A stretch of 64,000 bases of DNA, from NCBI GenBank assembly GCA_034769895.1, contig CM068372.1, forward strand, positions 371,151,258-371,215,257. Reading direction: 5' to 3'. This DNA comes from Magicicada septendecula (lineage: Eukaryota > Arthropoda > Insecta > Hemiptera > Cicadidae). The translations under genes were made by a program, and so were the position numbers. Shown one piece after another: positions 9,830 through 21,793 of this stretch; within the stretch, counting starts at the first letter, position 1, and each line of letters begins with the position of its first letter. The notes below the pieces were generated by a model. The model searched no databases and had not been told where the DNA came from. It worked only from the letters and a program-made list of their open reading frames with translations.

Positions 9830-11768
9830 TGTAACGTAACAAAACAAAGGTCCCTTACGTTACATAAAGATTTATAATTATCAATATAAAAAACGCTCAT
9901 TGTCCGTTATAAAAAAGGTCAGAATGGTAAACCTTCATTAAATAAATTAATCAATAATACCAAGTAAGGTTACTAGGTAATAAAACAAAAATAGAAATGT
10001 CTATAAATATAAACTATGAAGTGGTCAGTGAAAGGTGTAAGCAATAAACATAGTGTCCAATAAGGTGAAAATACTATAGACAGTTTAGACTAATCAATTA
10101 ATTAACTAAGAGCAGACTGGTTAATTGGTATTTAATATTTTATCATAATGTGCATGTGCATGTTATTATGTTTTATCATGTTGTTTTGTTTTCATGGTAT
10201 TTATGTTGTCTTTTGTATGTAGCAGGTGTGAAGCAATTGCTTTAAGAAAGCATCAATTAATTGATGTTAATTTCATTTATGTTAAACTTTATAAGAGTAA
10301 ATATTTAGGTCCTTACTTTGAATAAATAATAGAGATATTGTTAGATTATATTTGTAAACTTGGCCAGGAAGGCAATAATTGTTGATAAGTTGCCAAAGGG
10401 TTATTGTAATTATGTTATAAACAGATGGAGGGTTCAATACTAAAATAAATAATAATAAATTGAAATCAGGATGAAATAAAATCGGAATGATTGGCCATAA
10501 GCCAGTGACACATTGTACAGTAGGTCAGGTCAGAAAAGTTAAATAACTAAAAAATGTAAAAACATTCAATGTAATATAATAAATTAAAGGAAAGCAGTAG
10601 TATTAATTAATAAAAGGATACGTGACTTAAAATACAAAAACTTATAACACATGTAATAAAACAAATAGGCCTAAAAATTAGTATTTTCTAAAGGGAAGAT
10701 ATTACCTGTTAGACTAGGAAACTCAAGAAGAAAATATAGCAAAATGTATATAGTTTAATAACTCAGATTATGTGAAAGTTTTATCTGATGTAACGTAACT
10801 TTAGTAAGGGAGTATTTTATTAAGTATGTGCAAGAACATTTTTTCTAATTACGGCTCTAGGATAACAAATATTATCCAATAACAGATCAAAGATTGGTTG
10901 TCATGGACGACAAAATGCGAGATGATTCAACACTCAATTGTTATATATGAACGAGGACAGTTCAGTTGATATAAATCTAGAAAAGACCAAGAAAACCTAA
11001 TGAATAAATTTACTATCAATCAAAATTAATAAATAGTAACTAATTAAAAAGGTAGCTGATTGACTTACGAGGCTATCACTCAGATAATATAATTCTACCC
11101 ATCAGTAAAATTAAAACAAAATTTCTAAAGAATAAATTAACCAATCTGCTACCGTCAAATGAGTAATAATGAGAAACAATAAATAAATGAAGACAACCCA
11201 AGACCTGGAGAAGTCAAAATAATTAAATACTTTAAAACGAACATAAAGAAAACTAAAATTACGTCCAGAACCTCACTTTTTACAACTGAGCGAAGACTTA
11301 ATACTACACAAATTCCATTGGGACCTGTGACCAACAGAAACGTAAAAATTAGCGATGATCAAGAACTGAAACTTCCACTACATCCTGGGACACCAACACT
11401 AAACTTTTATTGAGAAGCTGGAGGCTGATATATTCCAGACATTCGTCATCATTCTGCTCCCAGTCACTGTTCAGTGAAACACGGCCATAACGAGTATCTT
11501 GTCAATGCATGGTAAAAAACCAGCTCATGTTTGAAGTTTATTTAATAAGATTTTATGCCTAAATTGTAATACCTAGTAACCCTAACTTGCCTTTCCTGAC
11601 CTTACTAATAGTCACAAGAACTCCATGTACCCTGAGATTAAGAACAAATTAAAAATATAATTAAACTTAAAAAACAACTAAACCCGAATTCAATAAACAA
11701 TCGATTCAGTCTTGTGTGATCGATGTGTTGTATCTGTGGCATGAGAAAACATCTGTTTTAAAATAGAA

Positions 11769-14700
11769 ATATCGGTATGGAGAACCATACATGACTTCCA
11801 TATTCTAAGATTTATATTTAAAATCATTTTCGAAATGAAATATTACCATAGAAACTACTTCTTTCTACTTACTGCTTCAGCCTTAACCACAGTACTGTGG
11901 TCACTAACGTATACCACCTCACGTTATCGCACTCGATTTTCACTGATGATGGAAGTCGACGGCATTGCCGAAACGTCTGGTTTTGTAGAAAACATTGGAC
12001 TACGGCCAAATATCCCGGGAAGGAATTTTAACAAAAACTACTTCTTTGTTGCCGATAACGTTGTACACATATATATAAAATATATGCATAAAATTAATGG
12101 CTTGTATAAGTTAATGATTGATCTCCATTAAGTAGTGCTCAAGTTTCCAAAGTTTTAATATTATGATGTCCGTAATTAAAACATCAGAGCAGGTTTAGTG
12201 TGAATGAGGGTACACTGTTGGCAAAAAATTTTCAACATTTTCTATTGAGCGTTGCTTAGAGTAAAGCTGCGAATCTACAGTGTATGTTTCACAGAACAAA
12301 CACGCGAAAAAGAAGGAGCGCTCCGAAGTCACTCATGGACCCTCAGCATCTTGCAGAGGGTTCATTCCCTAAAGACGAAAAGTCTGTCTATGAATCGTTC
12401 CTCTGTAAACACGTGCAGTTACATTGCCCAGCGATCCACAGGAAGCAAATTGATGTCCATTTTTTCGGCTTGCACGCGTTATGTTGGTGTGGGTTTCGGC
12501 ACTTCCATTTAAAAAGCGTGCAAATGTAAGAAAATTAACATGAGTGAGGCCAGAAATAATGTGAATTGTGTGTGTGTGTGTGTGTGTCTTACCTGCCTTT
12601 TTATTGCTGTAGGCATAATAATAAAACGGAAACCTAAACACTACACAACTGAGATATGCTTACCTGCCACGAACGATATATTATTTTATACATGGAGGAG
12701 TTCAGTGACATACACACGTACAGAAGTCATCTTCAAAAATACTAGAAGTCGTCCACGCTTTTATGTTGGCAGTGTAACTTACAGGAAGTTTTTTGATGTT
12801 TTTAAAACATCTAGGATGCAAACTTTTCCCGATAACTAAAAGTTTCCTTTTTTCGGTTCCCGTCATGTTTGCACAAACAAAAACTGTAACTCTTTGTTTA
12901 GAGAGCTTCCCACCAACGCACTTTTCATTTTTAAATTTGAAAGTCTTATCTGGAGTTAATTTATAAAAAATTCCAGCTTCATGTCCATTAAAGATGTCTT
13001 CATCTTTATATGATCGTCTAATTTCTGGCCAAGTGTGACGCACCCAATCGCCTGTAACGTTCAGATCTACGCATTTTGCCTCACCACAAATTTTTGCAAA
13101 GGAAATCGAGTGTCGGGCCTTAAATTGATCTAGCCATCCGTTGGAGCACGTAAAATGGCTGGCGCCGGCAGTCCTGTTACAGTGCTTATTGCTTGCATAC
13201 AATGTATGTCTGTAGGCATGGGCTAGCGCGCACGCGCCCATATATACGTTTATATGAAATTTAGAGTAAAATATCTGAGAAATATTTGACGCTATAACAG
13301 AGTAGTACAATATTTAGTGACGTTAAAACCGGGAATTTTTATAATGTTAAAGATATCAGTTTGACCGGACTTATGACAAAATAACGCTACACCCGAGTTG
13401 ACGTAACAGCCGAGGCCGTAATAACCAAGTTCCACTGTATATATAAAGATATTAACTCAAACATAATTTACATTAAAATGAAAAAATTATAATTTTATTG
13501 CCTGGCAACAAAATTATTTTATTTTTAACAATTACCATTGTTTCAAAAAGTTTAAATAAAATTTTCAAGTACTTTACTCTTGTTAAAACGTAAAAGGTTG
13601 CAGGTAAACTACCCCTTCCCCTTAACCGATCTTCACCAAAATCGAAAGTCCTTGAGACCTCTACAATTCAGGGACGTATGCAAAAAATTATTTGATTCTG
13701 TTTGAATTTGCGGCTGTTATCGTTTGCCATAGAAAATACGCTTGATAAAAAAACGTTGCAGGTAAACTACCCCTTCCCCTCAACCGATCTTCACCAAAAA
13801 CAATACGTCTTGAGTACTCTACAAATAAGGGCTGTATGCAGAAAATTATTTGATTCTGTTTGAATTTGCGGCTGTTATCGTTTGCCATAGAAAATACTTG
13901 TTAAAAAAACGTTGCAGGTAAACTACCCCTCCCCTCAACCGATCTTCACCAAAAACAATAGGTCTTGAGAACTCTACAATTTAGGGCTGTATGCAAATAA
14001 TCTTTTGATTCTGTTTGAATTTGCGGCTGTTATCGTTTGCCATAGGAAATACCCTTGTTAAAACATAAAACGTTACAGGTAAACTACCCCTTTCCCTTAA
14101 CCGATCTTCACCAAAAACAATAGGTCTTGAGAACTCTACAATTCAGGGCTGTATGCGAAACATTATTTGATTCTGTTTGAATTTGCGGCTGTTATCTTTT
14201 GCCAAAAAAAAAATTTCCCTTGATAAAAAAAAACCGTTGCAGGTAAACTACCCCTTTCCCTCAACCGATCTTCACCAAAAACAATAGGTCGTGAGTACTC
14301 TACAAATCAGGGCTGTATGCAAAAAATTATTTGATTCTGTTTGAATTTGTGGCAGTTATCGTTTGCCATAGAAAAAATATCGGTATGGAGAACCATACAT
14401 GACTTCCACATTCTAAGATTTATATTTAAAATCATTTTCAGCCAAACAGCCAGGGAAGGAATTTTAACAAAAAAATACTTGTTTGTTGCCAAAAACGTAG
14501 TACAAATATAAAAAAAAATTATCCCCTCCCCCTTCAACTATAATTTTGATTTATAGAAAATTACCCCCAGCCCGTTCAACTAGCCTCTTCATTTATAGAT
14601 ATTTCATCTACGTTTCTACAGTGGATTATTAAGATCTTATCAGGATACTTTATCAAAATTAAGTACTTTACTCATGTTACAACAAAAAATGTTTCAGGTA

Positions 14701-16249
14701 AACTGCCCTTTCCCCGTAACCGATCTTCACCAAAATCAACAGACGTTGAGTTCTCTATAGCTCAGGCACATATGTAAAAAATTATTTGATTCTGTTTGAA
14801 TTTACGGCAGTTATGGTTCGTCATATAAAAAATTACCCATGTTAAAACATAAAACATGAGATTTATAAAACATATCTAAGATTTATATTTAAAATCATTT
14901 TTGAAATAAAATATTTTCATAGAACCTACTAACGCTGGGGAAATCTGAGGAGCCAATCAGAGTTGGGCCTACCTGTCACTCTGCTGAATTTGGTGGAAAG
15001 CCCTGTCACTGTCGTCAAAGTATCAGCCTTGACAGGGTCCTCTTTTTCTGCAAAATGGGAGAGGCTTGAGATGGAGTGAGTGACATGGTCCCCACCTCAA
15101 TGAAGAACCCATTGTTTTATAAAAATATATTTAAATTTTGAAAACTGAAAATTCTTTTCTTGTTGTAAATATTTATATTTTATAATCAAAATGACTTTAT
15201 TTTTGTTACCTGGCAACAAAATTATTTTATTTTCAACAATTACCATTGTTTCAAAAAGTTTAAATAATTTTTCAAGTACTTTACTCTTGTTAAAACGTAA
15301 AAGGTTGCAGGTAAACTACCCCTTCCCCTTAACCGATCTTCACCAAAATCTAAAGGCCTTGAGTCCTCTAGAATTCACTGACGTATGCAAAAAATTATTT
15401 GATTCTGTTTGAATTTGCGGCTGTTATCGTTTGCCATAGAAAATACGCTTGACAAAAAACGTTGCAGGTAAACTACCCCTTCCCCTTAACCGATCTTCAC
15501 CAAAAACAATAGGTCTTGAGTACTCTACAAATCAGGGCTGTATGCAGAAAATTATTTGATTCTGTTTGAATTTGCGGCTGTTATCGTTTGCCATAGAAAA
15601 AACCCTTGTTAAAAAAACGTTGTAGGTAAACTACCCCTTTCCCTTAACCGATCTTCACCAAAAACAATAGGTCTTGAGAACTCTACAATTTAGGGCTGTA
15701 TGCAAATAATCTTTTGATTCTGTTTGAATTTGCGGCTGTTATCGTTTGCCATAGGAAATACCCTTGTTGAAACATAAAACGTTACAGGTAAACTACCCCT
15801 TTCCCTTAACCGATCTTCACCAAAAACAATAGGTCTTGAGAACTCTACAATTCAGGGCTGTATACAAAACATTATTTGATTCTGTTTGAATTTGCGGCTG
15901 TTATCGTTTGCCAAAAAAAAAAATTTCCCTTGATAAAAAAAAACCGTTGCAGGTAAACTACCCCTTTCCCTCAACCGATCTTCACCAAAAACAATAGGTC
16001 GTGAGTACTCTACAAATCAGGGCTGTATGCAAAAAATTATTTGATTCTGTTTGAATTTGCGGCAGTTATCGTTTGCCATAGAAAAAAAATCTACAGACAG
16101 ACACACAGACAGACAGACAGACACACAGACACTTTTTGGAAAACGACTTTTTTTCATGTTTTGAGTGTAGTAGAATCAGAATCTGCAATAATCTCGAACA
16201 CGATTTTTTTTGCCATCACCATACTTCCATTCCTTAAGGAATATGGAAG
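11769..16249 (+). mobile_element. HINE/DINE-1-like element, tandem with two 5' ends
   Basis: Starts with a 5' hairpin, GGTATGGAGAACCATAC, followed by ACTTCCATATTC. It ends with a 3' hairpin, CTTCCATTCCTTAAGGAA followed by TATGGAAG, whose complement repeats that ACTTCCATATTC as a subterminal inverted repeat. Between lie ~160-bp tandem units (about five at 13590-14370, about six at 14690-16080) and an ACAG/ACAC microsatellite. A second 5' end begins at 14377, directly after tandem units and without an intervening 3' end. The empty site survives in the other LTR of C (43126-43165): insertion was between two A bases, as expected for Helentron-type elements that insert in TT. No Rep/helicase is encoded; non-autonomous. 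Confidence 0.75.
12613..13437 (-). pseudogene. Tigger/pogo-type transposon fragment with DDE transposase piece
   Basis: The minus strand encodes a 202-residue piece (13310 to 12702) with hallmark Tigger/jerky text: NGWLDQFKARHSI, then DIFNGHEAGIFYKLTPDKT, GGKLSKQRVTVFVCANMTG and EKRKLLVIGKSLHPRCFK. This is the end of the CENP-B-type DNA-binding region and the first part of the DDE domain; the usual Asp-Glu-Thr-Gly is Gly-His-Glu-Ala here and the C-terminal half is absent, so it is dead. The right end reads, inverted, CAGTGGAACTTGGTTATTAC and is followed by TA, a typical Tigger end and target. No matching left end is seen; the left limit at ~12613 is inferred because HINE text shared with 51815-51840 stops there with TA. 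Confidence 0.75.
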
Positions 16250-16887
16250 AAAAAAATATAAAATAAAGAATCCTTCTTGAAATTGGAGATTTCTTGTTAT
16301 TTGTAGAGTAATTAGTACATTTTTGAATAAGTTGTAATTTACAGAGAAAGGAACGTGAGAAATACAGTAAGCGGAACAACATAACCTATAATAACTGGCT
16401 GACTGTAAACAACAGCGCTAGTCCACGGACAGCTGGTGAATTATAAGGGAAGAGAGAACTATTTAAGAATCTTATTCTCCTCACTTAATGCTGGATGCAG
16501 ACTAGGCCTGAATAATAACGATAGAATTACCCAATATATTAACTGGCGTTGAATGTTATTCTTTCGGAAGGTACCTAATTACTATCCAATATTGAGATAT
16601 TATCAACATTTGAATAATATCATCAATTCAAAAAATATTATTTCTTTATAAATAGATTGACATTGCGGTGCTTAAGAGAGAACACTTACAACTTCATAAA
16701 TATTAAGGAAACACAAAACAATTAACTTAATTAATAACAAATAATTTACTGGAAAAACATAAGTGGGGCTTTTAAACATTCTCAAATTTAATTAATAACA
16801 TAAGCTAGTTGTAACAAATTGGCGAACCCAACAGTGGAGCTTAACGTGGATACTCGGGAGACCTCTATATAAGATAGTATTACAAAT

Positions 16888-16906
16888 TGGCGCTCAACTG
16901 GTAGGG
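16888..16906 (+). promoter_or_regulatory. Element C primer-binding site region
   Basis: TGGCGCTCAACTGGTAGGG follows the LTR end by three bases. It resembles tRNA-Lys/Arg-type primer sites in general form; the tRNA is not certain. A similar motif occurs ~65 bp upstream inside the LTR. Confidence 0.55.
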
Positions 16907-16948
16907 CTTGAGTTAAGTAAAAAATCGACTATATCGCTATTACTTAAC

Positions 16949-17738
16949 TTGAGGAGGCGACTATTAGAGGCACAGGAATGCATACGAGGTGTTTCTAAAA
17001 GGATACCGAAGGACCAAGAAACGGAAGATGATAGATGGGAAGAAGAAGCAGAGATAATTACAGACACTGAAATGGAACAACAGGCGGGCGATAAAGAGGA
17101 AGCCAGAGGAGGAGTAAACTGGGAAAAATTAATGGAATTAATGAGTAGCATGAAGGAGGATAATAAACAAACCAACGAGGAAAACAAACAAATGTTAGAA
17201 AAGCTTGAAGAAAACTCAGAAAAGCTAGAAAACAAAATAGACAGTATTAACGAAAACTCAAAGAAACAAAACGAAATTTTGAGTGAGAACTTAATCAAAC
17301 TAATGAACGAGAAGTTTGACAAGAATAAAGAGGAAACTGATGACAATAACCGGCAGATAAATGAAAGCTTAAACCAAATTAATGAAAGGTTTGACAGGAA
17401 TGACGAGAGCTTAAGCCAGATTCAGGAAAATAACAAACAAATAGACGAAAAAATTGAAAACAGTAATAAGGATTTGTGGCAAATTATAAATGAACAAAAC
17501 CAAGCGTTGAGGGAAGTCATCAATGAAAGGATGAAAATGTCTATGAAACACTTAACAAAAGTGTGGATGATTACGAAGAGGAAGTAAGACAGCAAATAGC
17601 TGAAACTAAGGTAGGTCTAGAAAAGACAGATGAAACCATCATACAACTCGGAGGGGAAGTAGAAGCCAAAATAAACCAAGTAGAAAACAATAACGAAACT
17701 AGAATAAAAGAGGTACGATTAGAAACCCAAGAAAAAAA
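16949..17738 (+). pseudogene. Element C Gag, N-terminal coiled-coil part
   Basis: Encodes a long, highly charged coiled coil with Asn/Glu/Lys heptads, for example EENKQMLEKLEENSEKLENK and repeats of the type NQINERFDRNDESL. A MELMSSMKEDN motif resembles MEMMSGMKTDN in the protein of element D. It precedes the Gag core at 19639 onward and is followed by a HINE insertion. In Gypsy elements Gag forms the virus-like particle; the coiled coil presumably helps assembly. Fossil, broken. Confidence 0.75.
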
Positions 17739-19638
17739 ATCGGTATGGAGAACCATACATGACTTCCATATTCTAAGATTTATATTTAAAATCATTTTCA
17801 GCCAAACAGCCAGGGAAGGAATTTTAACAAAAAAATACTTCTTTGTTGCCAATAACGTAGTACACATATAAACAAAATTATCCCCTCCCCTTTCAACTAT
17901 AATTTTGATTTGTAGAAAATTACCCCCAGCCCGTTCAACTAGCCTCTTCATTTATAGATATTTCATCTACGTTTCTACAGTGGATTATTAAGATCTTATC
18001 AGGATACTTTATCAAAATTAAGTACTTTACTCATGTTACAACAAAAAATGTTTCAGGTAAACTGCCCTTTCCCCGTAACCGATCTTCACCAAAATCAACA
18101 GACATTGTGTTCTCTATAGCTCAGGCACATATGTAAAAAATTATTTGATTCTGTTTGAATTTACGGCAGTTATGGTTCGTCATATAAAAAATTACCCATG
18201 TTAAAACATAAAACATGAGATTTATAAAACATATCTAAGATTTATATTTAAAATCATTTTTGAAATAAAATATTTTCATAGAACCTACTAACGCTGGGGA
18301 AATCTGAGGAGCCAATCAGAGTTGGGCCTACCTGTCACTCTGCTGAATTTGGTGGAAAGCCCTGTCACTGTCGTCAAAGTATCAGCCTTGACAGGGTCCT
18401 CTTTTTCTGCAAAATGGGAGAGGCTTGAGATGGAGTGAGTGACATGGTCCCCACCTCAATGAAGAACCCATTGTTTTATAAAAATATATTTAAATTTTGA
18501 AAACTGAAAATTCTTTTCTTGTTGTAAATATTTATATTTATATTCAAAATGACTTTAATTTGTTACCTGGCAACAAAATTATTTTATTTTCAACAATTAC
18601 CATTGTTTCAAAAAGTTTAAATAAATTTTCAAGTACTTTACTCTTGTTAAAACGTAAAAGGTTGCAGGTAAACTACCCCTTCCCCTTAACCGATCTTCAC
18701 CAAAATCTAAAGGCCTTGAGTCCTCTACAATTCACTGACGTATGCAAAAAAATATTTGATTCTGTTTGAATTTGCGGCTGTTACCGTTCGTCATAGAAAA
18801 TACGCTTGATAAAAAAACGTTGCAGGTAAACTACCCCCTCCCCTTAACCGATCTTCACCAAAAACAATAGGTCTTGAGTACTCTACAAATCAGGGCTGTA
18901 TGCAAAACATTATTTGATTCTGTTTGAATTTGCGGCTGTTATCGTTTGCCATAGAAAATACCCTTGATAAAAAAACGCTGCAGGTAAACTACCCCTTTCC
19001 CTTAACCGATCTTCACCAAAAACAATAGGTCTTGAGAACTCTGCAATTTAGGGCTGTATACAAATAATCTTTTGATTCTGTTTGAATTTGCGGCTGTTAT
19101 CGTTTGCCATAGGAAATACCCTTGTTAAAACATAAAACGTTACAGGTAAACTACCCCTTTCCCTTAACCGATCTTCACCAAAAACCATAGGTCTTGAGAA
19201 CTCTACAATTCAGGGCTGTATACAAAACATTATTTGATTCTGTTTGAATTTGCGGCTGTTATCGTTTGCCAAAAAAAAAAAAATTTCCCTTGATAAAAAA
19301 AAAACCGTTGCAGGTAAACTACCCCTTTCCCTCAACCGATCTTCACCAAAAACAATAGGTCGTGAGTACTCTACAAATCAGGGCTGTATGCAAAAAATTA
19401 TTTGATTCTGTTTGAATTTGCGGCAGTTATCATTTGCCATAGAAAAAAAATCTACACACACACAGACACACACACAACAGACACTTTTTGGAAAACGACT
19501 TTTTTTCATGTTTTGAGTGTAGTAGGTGGAAAACGACTTTTTTCATGTTTTGAGTGTAGTAGAATCAGAATCTGCAATAATCTCGAACACGATTTTTTTT
19601 GCCATCACCATACTTCCATTCCTTAAGGAATATGGAAG
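17739..19638 (+). mobile_element. HINE/DINE-1-like element, second copy
   Basis: Same 5' hairpin end (TCGGTATGGAGAACCATAC) and 3' end (CCTTAAGGAATATGGAAG) as the copy at 11769-16249. Contains a spacer with a block near 18240-18480 (also at 14870-15110 and 53040-53230), one diverged unit near 18050, then about five ~160-bp tandem units (18660-19440) and an ACAC/ACAG microsatellite. A 40-bp piece near the 3' end (TTTTTCATGTTTTGAGTGTA) is locally duplicated. Inserted in the Gag of element C. Confidence 0.8.
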
Positions 19639-20217
19639 TAATTAGACGAAGTACAAATTAACATAGCTGGAAGAATAGAGCTAGTTAACAATGAAATAAC
19701 ACAAATAAAAACTCAAGTGGATCATAATAAAGGGACCGTTGAAAATATACAAAATCAGGAATTGATTAATATGAAGGAATCAATCGAAAATTTACAAAAT
19801 AGACCAATGTACCTGGCACACCACATAGCCCCGGATCAAAAGGAAAACATTAATTAGATGAATGGTTTGGCAGAATTAAAGTGACCCGATGGAACATAAT
19901 TAAGAATTTGTTGGATGACTGTTTTAAAAACATAAATGATAATTGGCGGTCGGCGGTTCGAAACGAAACGAGTAATTATGAAGAGTTTAAGAAGGTTTTT
20001 AGGTCTAAATACTGGTCGGATTCCGTACAGAATATGATTAGGGACAATATCACCAATGGAAGATTCAACGTTAATCAAGAACAGTCCCCAACTACCTACT
20101 TTTTGGGAAAAGTGTGTTTGGCGCATCATCTAGAACCGTGAATACCAGAGGAGTGTTTGGTGAACAAGCTATCATACCATTTTGAAGAAGAAATAGTTCG
20201 CGCTAGACGCAGTGGGC
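19639..20217 (+). pseudogene. Element C Gag core region
   Basis: Continues coiled-coil text, then a Retrotrans_gag-like stretch at about 19860-20140 with the typical pattern W..AVRNETSNYEEFKKVFRS and YWSDSVQNMIRDNITNGRFN. This is the capsid-like part of Ty3/Gypsy Gag. The element A cluster is inserted at its right edge at the duplication AAGT. Fossil. Confidence 0.7.
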
Positions 20218-20221
20218 AAGT

Positions 20222-20690
20222 TGTGATGGTACAATCATGGTACATTTTATAATTACCTAAAATATGGTAACGAGATCATAAATATTGTATTTTTCTATTT
20301 TTTGACATACCCAACCCAACCTCAAACACCCGATATCGAATCTACAGTGAGTGGACTATATCACAATATTTGCCAGGATTTGAACTAATTCGTAGCAGAA
20401 TCTGTAAAATGTCATAAAAACAGTGTGCAGTTATTGAGATAAGCAAGCCAAGCCTTAATTACGTCAGAGGCTGAGAATGTGTTGACAACGACAAAACGGC
20501 GATGTCAACACGTTAGACAAAGAAAATGTGACGTCAGTACACCCCACTTCCGCAGAATTCAACAAGGAATTGTCGTCATTTAGCTGCAGCGACTGATCAC
20601 TGCCGGCCGGCCAAACCAATTCACTCCCGGGTGAATTTTAACTTTTTAGACCACTATAGGTGGTTAATAAACAGTAGAAACAGTATAATA
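20222..20690 (+). repeat. LTR A, first ~469 bp (U3)
   Basis: Matches 30064-30532. Carries a perfect CRE-like TGACGTCA (20529-20536), GCCGGCCGGC and the conserved ACCAC-TATAG-GTGGT stem. It changes abruptly into minus-strand internal sequence at about 20690. Confidence 0.85.
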
Positions 20691-21076
20691 ATATTTAATC
20701 ATATCTAAGATATGCATTAACATTTGTATAATTTACTTAAAAGTTGTATTTAAATTAAAATTTACCATTGCAGTTATTAATTAAACATCAAATTTATTTA
20801 TTTATAATAATAAAATACATTTTGAACTTATTGTTACTATTTATATTACATTATTATTTCATTATTCATTTTCTACTACCTCTCTCCTCTGAACTTTCTA
20901 CCTCCTTAACTACCTAACCTTTCACCTTCTATCTCTGTTTAGTCTGGATAACTCCTATATTCACTATACTTCATTATCTAATTTTACTCACCTTCTTCTA
21001 ACTGACCATCAAATTTACCTATCATTGACACCAATATCTCAATTATATACTCCATTACTAATTCCATTTAAATCTT

Positions 21077-21241
21077 ATGGCACCGCTCTTCTTTGCACTG
21101 GGTTGGGTGTTCCCTAACTGGCTATATACATCTCTAATATTTTGCCCTTCCAAATAATTCGGCAAACACTCCCTTAAACTACGCTAATACCTGCCACAAC
21201 ACTATTGGTTGGCTACTCTTTATCACCTCACCCCCACTACA
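21077..21241 (-). promoter_or_regulatory. Conserved noncoding block of element A (copy 1)
   Basis: A ~165-bp noncoding block about 89 percent identical to 39515-39679 in element B, far above the similarity of the two ORFs. On the sense (minus) strand it begins with the purine-rich GTGGGGGTGAGGTGAT, which could serve as a central polypurine tract. Confidence 0.5.
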
Positions 21242-21793
21242 GAATTCATCAACAACAAATATATGTATGTACCTTTACTTAAACACCTTCTTTACAAATA
21301 ATCACTAACTACTGTGTCCCTAAATATCTAATAATTCTCTGGATTTTCTTAAAAATTCTTATCTTTCTAACTCCATTTACATTAATTGCATAACTCACCT
21401 GCATTTTATCTATACCCAGTCTCTATCCCTGTTTAAACACTTACTGTAATCATTGACAATTCTCTTATAAAATTCCTCTCTTACCTACTTATAACAATAC
21501 CTCTTTTCAAAATTCAAATATATATACTTATTTAAGCATTTATTAGGAATTACATTCAATACCAATTAAAATTTAAAATTATTATTATTAAACATGTCAT
21601 ATATGTACAATATATAATAATACATCCTGGGGTACCTGTAATACATAATACACATCAAAATACATGGATAAATACAATAAAAATATACACTCCAACTTCA
21701 TTATTGTGTCATTAATCGAAATCAGTCCATAACAGTCCAATTCAAAACCACTTTTCATATTATTATTTAATGTTCATTTCACAATATAACAGT

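Larger units (their letters stand above)
9830..16884 (+). repeat. Element C 5' LTR, interrupted by HINE insertion
   Basis: LTR sequence is 9830-11768 and 16250-16884; the middle is the HINE tandem. The first bases form an inverted repeat, TGTAACGTAA ... TTACGTTACA. The end ...AGATAGTATTACA matches the 3' LTR end at 43774. A primer-site-like TTGGCGAACCCAACAGTGG lies inside the LTR about 60 bp before its end. Confidence 0.88.

Noticed and set aside
12252-12529. Two overlapping plus-strand frames in the HINE
   Set aside because: Short, no recognised domain, and inside transposon-derived or captured sequence.
13590-16080. Regularly spaced repeats that might suggest a CRISPR array
   Set aside because: Units are ~160 bp direct tandem repeats with no unique spacers, inside a transposon with hairpin ends in a eukaryotic genome.
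16894-17346. Ser/Leu/Phe-rich minus-strand frame resembling a membrane protein
   Set aside because: Antisense of the element C Gag coiled coil.
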